Source: Sphagnum compactum | Taxonomy: Eukaryota; Bryophyta; Sphagnopsida; Sphagnales | NCBI GenBank assembly: GCA_965153455.1 | Contig: OZ234499.1 | Span: 18,534,271 to 18,598,270, forward strand | Reading direction: 5' to 3' | DNA length: 64,000 nt | In this document: one piece after another, positions 61,357 through 64,000 of the stretch | Layout of the letters: each line of letters starts with the position of its first letter | Numbering within the stretch: the first letter of the stretch is position 1 | Notes under the pieces: model-generated | Seen by the model: the letters and a program-made list of their open reading frames with translations, nothing else | Told to the model about the DNA's origin: nothing | Databases searched by the model: none | Program-made: the position numbers and the translations under genes

Positions 61357-63665
61357 ATGGAGCCGGCCATGACCCCGGCAGGCTATGAAGCGCGCCCGGG
61401 TTCTGCTGGCTCAGTCGAACAGTTGCCACTCAAGAATGGTCGAGCAGACGGTAGGAGCAGCTCAAGCTCTAGCGCAGGACGTGCTGCAGCAGAACTGGTA
61501 GGAGTTGCACGTCGCAGCACTCCTGCCAAATGTGCTCCAGGAGCCCCACCTCCAGTCCTAAAGAAAGTACTCTCACAGGCCACAAGAGGGGGCTATGGGA
61601 GAACTGGACGTCCCATTGATCTCTTGTGCAACCACTTCGCCGTGAAGCTTACGAACATGGCGGACGTATATCACTACAACGTAACGTACCTAGCAGACAG
61701 ATTGTTAATGAGCTTCGCAATCCACAGTTGATCACAGTCTGGGCTTCTGAATCTGATTCTGTGTTGCTGATTGCATTCTTTCACCCATTTACAAAGTTGT
61801 AGAATCAGCGAGAGACTAATTCTTGCAACTACTTTGCATTGGCTTAATTGCTAGTCATGCCACCACTGAGGAGGTTTACGAGGTCAAGTTGCACATTTCG
61901 ACTGTTGCTGGTTTGTACAGGTGACCATCACACCGGAAGCGTCCAAGAAAATAAATCGCGACGTGATGAACAAGCTTCGAACCACTTATGGTGCTGCAGA
62001 ATTCAAGGGTAAGCATGGTGCTTACGATGGCCACAAAAGCTTGTTCACGAGCGGGCCTCTGAATTTCAGCAACCAGCAGGAGTATCCTGTCTTTCTTCAT
62101 GGTGGAAGATTAGCTTCTCTCAAGTACGGTTCCCTCTCTCAACTCTTGGACACAACTTAAGTAACTGTTTTGAATAAGGTTTTGCTAATCGGGCAAGCTT
62201 CTTTTGTGTCATCTGCAAGTAAAGGATCCATCAAAAGGAGCCCCAAGATATTGTGCAAGATCTACTTGTATTGGAAAAACTTTGTTCATGTAAACCTCGC
62301 AGTTCAGGAAGACATTCTACATGCAAGACTGTGTTTCTATGTACAAAGAAGCTTAAACCCTCAGTATCCAGTTAATAGATTGTTTGCAATCTCCTTGGAA
62401 ATGTCCAAAGACTTGTTGGATTCAAATACTTGATTGATATGCTTTCCACAAGGTGCTTCCTGTTTGTAATTGTTTATGGGATCCTAACTCTGGCATTTGT
62501 TGTGGAATTGAAGAGATTGAAGATTCTTATATGCTTCAGTTCAATTCGTGAATCTCTATATTTCTTCTTGAGCTTCTTTACACTCCTACCACCGACTAAA
62601 GACCTCACACCCATGTCTGTCAGGCATATTATTCAGCAATGTTTCTTGTGGAAATTGAGGATCCCATGAATGAATTAGGGCTCTCAAGAGTGTAAGCACC
62701 ACCCAACATATCAGATATCTATGAAATGGATTAGTAATCTGATGCGTTTTGTTGTAGCCTCCAACACTGTCCTGCACAACAAGGGAGTCTGCCTGCTGCC
62801 AGTCCTCCTCCCCCAGGTATGTAATTCCCACTTTGACTTGAGATTGGAGATCCTGGTACCAGACATTGGAATCCAATTGTGGTTCTGTCTTTTACCAGTT
62901 CTAGATTTGAACAGATTAGTACAGCAATTGCGAGAATTCAGTCTGGGAATGGACAACCCTATTGCAAACTTGGTTTCATATGGTTAGGCTTCATTCTGAT
63001 TGAGAAAGTCATTTGCTTTGATTGTTTGAATGCAGGCACTCCAGATAAGCAGGGTATAGTGCAGAAGGAAACACAGACTGTGCAGTGGGACAGGAAATTT
63101 ATTGTTCACATAGATTTTGCAGCCAAGGTGAACATGAGGGCCTTTTGTGATGCTGTCACTGAGCAACCTGGTGGTCAGGTGGACGGAGCACAAGATGCTC
63201 TTCGAGTACTTGATATGGTTCTGCGGGAAAGTGCATCCTCTAAGTATGGTGAATTCTTCTTTGATGTATTGAGGTTGAACTTTAGTTGAACATGCTTATA
63301 AAATTTATCCTCTGCTCATCACAGGCTTAGAGACAAAGGCCTTCCCTGTTGTTTATCAGAAACTCCTTGAGCTCCTTTTGACCAGAAATGATATACAATT
63401 CAGAATGCTGCACACCATATTAATTGCTCTCTGAAATTGAGAAAGCTCATCCTGATAGTGAAAGACGACAAGTTATAGACAGTAAGGTTCTGGGTAGTCT
63501 GATATGTGATGTAATTTTGGAGTGACAGGGGCTATCTTCTTGTGCGGGACAATTTCTTTCACCCTTCATTTGGCCAGCTAGGCAATCTTGGAGAGGGAGT
63601 GGAAGCATGGCGTGGCTTCCATGCAAGCATCAGGGCCACACAAATGGGCCTTACTCTCAACCTTG
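61357..63665 (+). CDS. AGO: Argonaute protein, 5' part (N domain and linker 1), gene runs out of the window
   Basis: Predicted exons: 61357-61680, 61921-about 62101, 63036-63243, 63529-63665. Phases agree, and the end of exon 2 is the least certain. The start is the first ATG in the open frame. After a low-complexity Ser/Ala/Pro-rich N-terminus (about 80 residues) come GRPIDLLCNHFAVKL and VYHYN then VTITPE (across intron 1), AYDGHKSLFTSGPLNF, IVHIDFAAKVNMRAFCDA, DALRVLDMVLRES and then WRGFHASIRATQMGLTLNL. These are the N domain and the ArgoL1/DUF1785 region. The VTITPE and AYDGxKSLFT wording suggests the AGO1/5/10-like group, but NHFAVKL and YHYN are not typical of AGO1, so the clade is open. 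Argonautes load small RNAs for silencing. PAZ, MID and PIWI, including catalytic residues, lie beyond 64,000. Confidence 0.85.
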
Positions 63666-64000
63666 GTACATTTGTAGTGAAGATGACCATGTCATTGTCT
63701 GGTGGTGTTTTTTTGTGCAATTGTATGTTGTTTGTAAACTACTAATTTTGAAATTTAGCTAATCAGTTAATAGCAGTATGTTCCTGAAGGCATTGCAAGA
63801 ATTGGGGACTGTGAATCAGCAGTTCTCTGTTGCCTACTAGAAGGCACATTCTGTCCACAACTCACTTCAGTTCTTTGGTTTCATTATAATGTGTCCAGAG
63901 CACCTACTTCACACTACTTTTTTGGGTTTAATTCACAGTGAATGGTTGGCATGTAACCTGCGGAAACAGATAGCACAACAACAACAGTGATCAAGCCTAT
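63666..64000. other. Argonaute intron, cut by the window edge
   Basis: After the GTACAT donor at 63,666 I see no further Argonaute coding sequence before the end of the window, so this is read as intron. Confidence 0.5.

Overview
This window is plant nuclear DNA. The protein genes are split by GT-AG introns, two encode plastid-type proteins (plastid ribosomal protein uL13 and a DnaJ-type Cys-rich protein), one is a receptor-like kinase and one an Argonaute, and the intergenic DNA is full of plant transposon types (Ty3/gypsy, Ty1/copia, CACTA, Helitron, MITE-like). The Ty3/gypsy element at 13.5-19.4 kb resembles the fungal/Tcn1-type chromoviruses reported from non-seed plants, so a bryophyte, lycophyte or fern is my best guess. 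That is inference; the sequence does not name the species.

Layout. 0.65-6.3 kb: a long inverted repeat whose right arm was split by two head-to-tail Helitron-like elements. 7.2-10.1 kb: a non-autonomous CACTA element filled with degenerate AT-rich repeats. 12.2-12.6 kb: the relic protease of an old gypsy element. 13,525-19,441: a nearly complete, young chromodomain Ty3/gypsy element on the minus strand, with 267-bp LTRs, a TGTGG target duplication and a self-complementary primer-binding site. 25.3-29.0 kb: a seven-exon receptor kinase whose first exon encodes a lipid-transfer-protein-like eight-cysteine domain. 30.9-31.6 kb: a GCK-domain gene followed by tandem copies of its own 3' end. 36.9-38.0 kb (minus) and 38.6-40.4 kb (plus): a divergent pair, a small DnaJ-type Cys-rich protein and plastid ribosomal protein L13, sharing a repeat-rich promoter of about 0.7 kb. 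47.6-50.8 kb: a decayed Ty1/copia element (minus). 53.9-55.0 kb: a truncated ent-kaurene-oxidase-like P450 (minus). 56.9-58.7 kb: a broken kelch-like gene. 61.4 kb to the right edge: the 5' part of an Argonaute gene (N domain and linker), running out of the window.

The genes do not form a pathway. The uL13/DnaJ-type pair is the only tight arrangement, and both products probably act in the plastid. Three observations deserve most attention. First, the first exon of the receptor kinase joins in perfect phase to the transmembrane and kinase exons, predicting an LTP-ectodomain kinase of about 644 residues. Second, the gypsy element carries ten bases next to its 5' LTR that are complementary to the predicted 5' end of its own RNA, as in self-priming Tf1/sushi-type elements. 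Third, the tandem Helitron pair has its empty target site preserved in the opposite arm of the inverted repeat. Short direct duplications (24-155 bp units) recur around most genes and have themselves broken or extended coding sequence.
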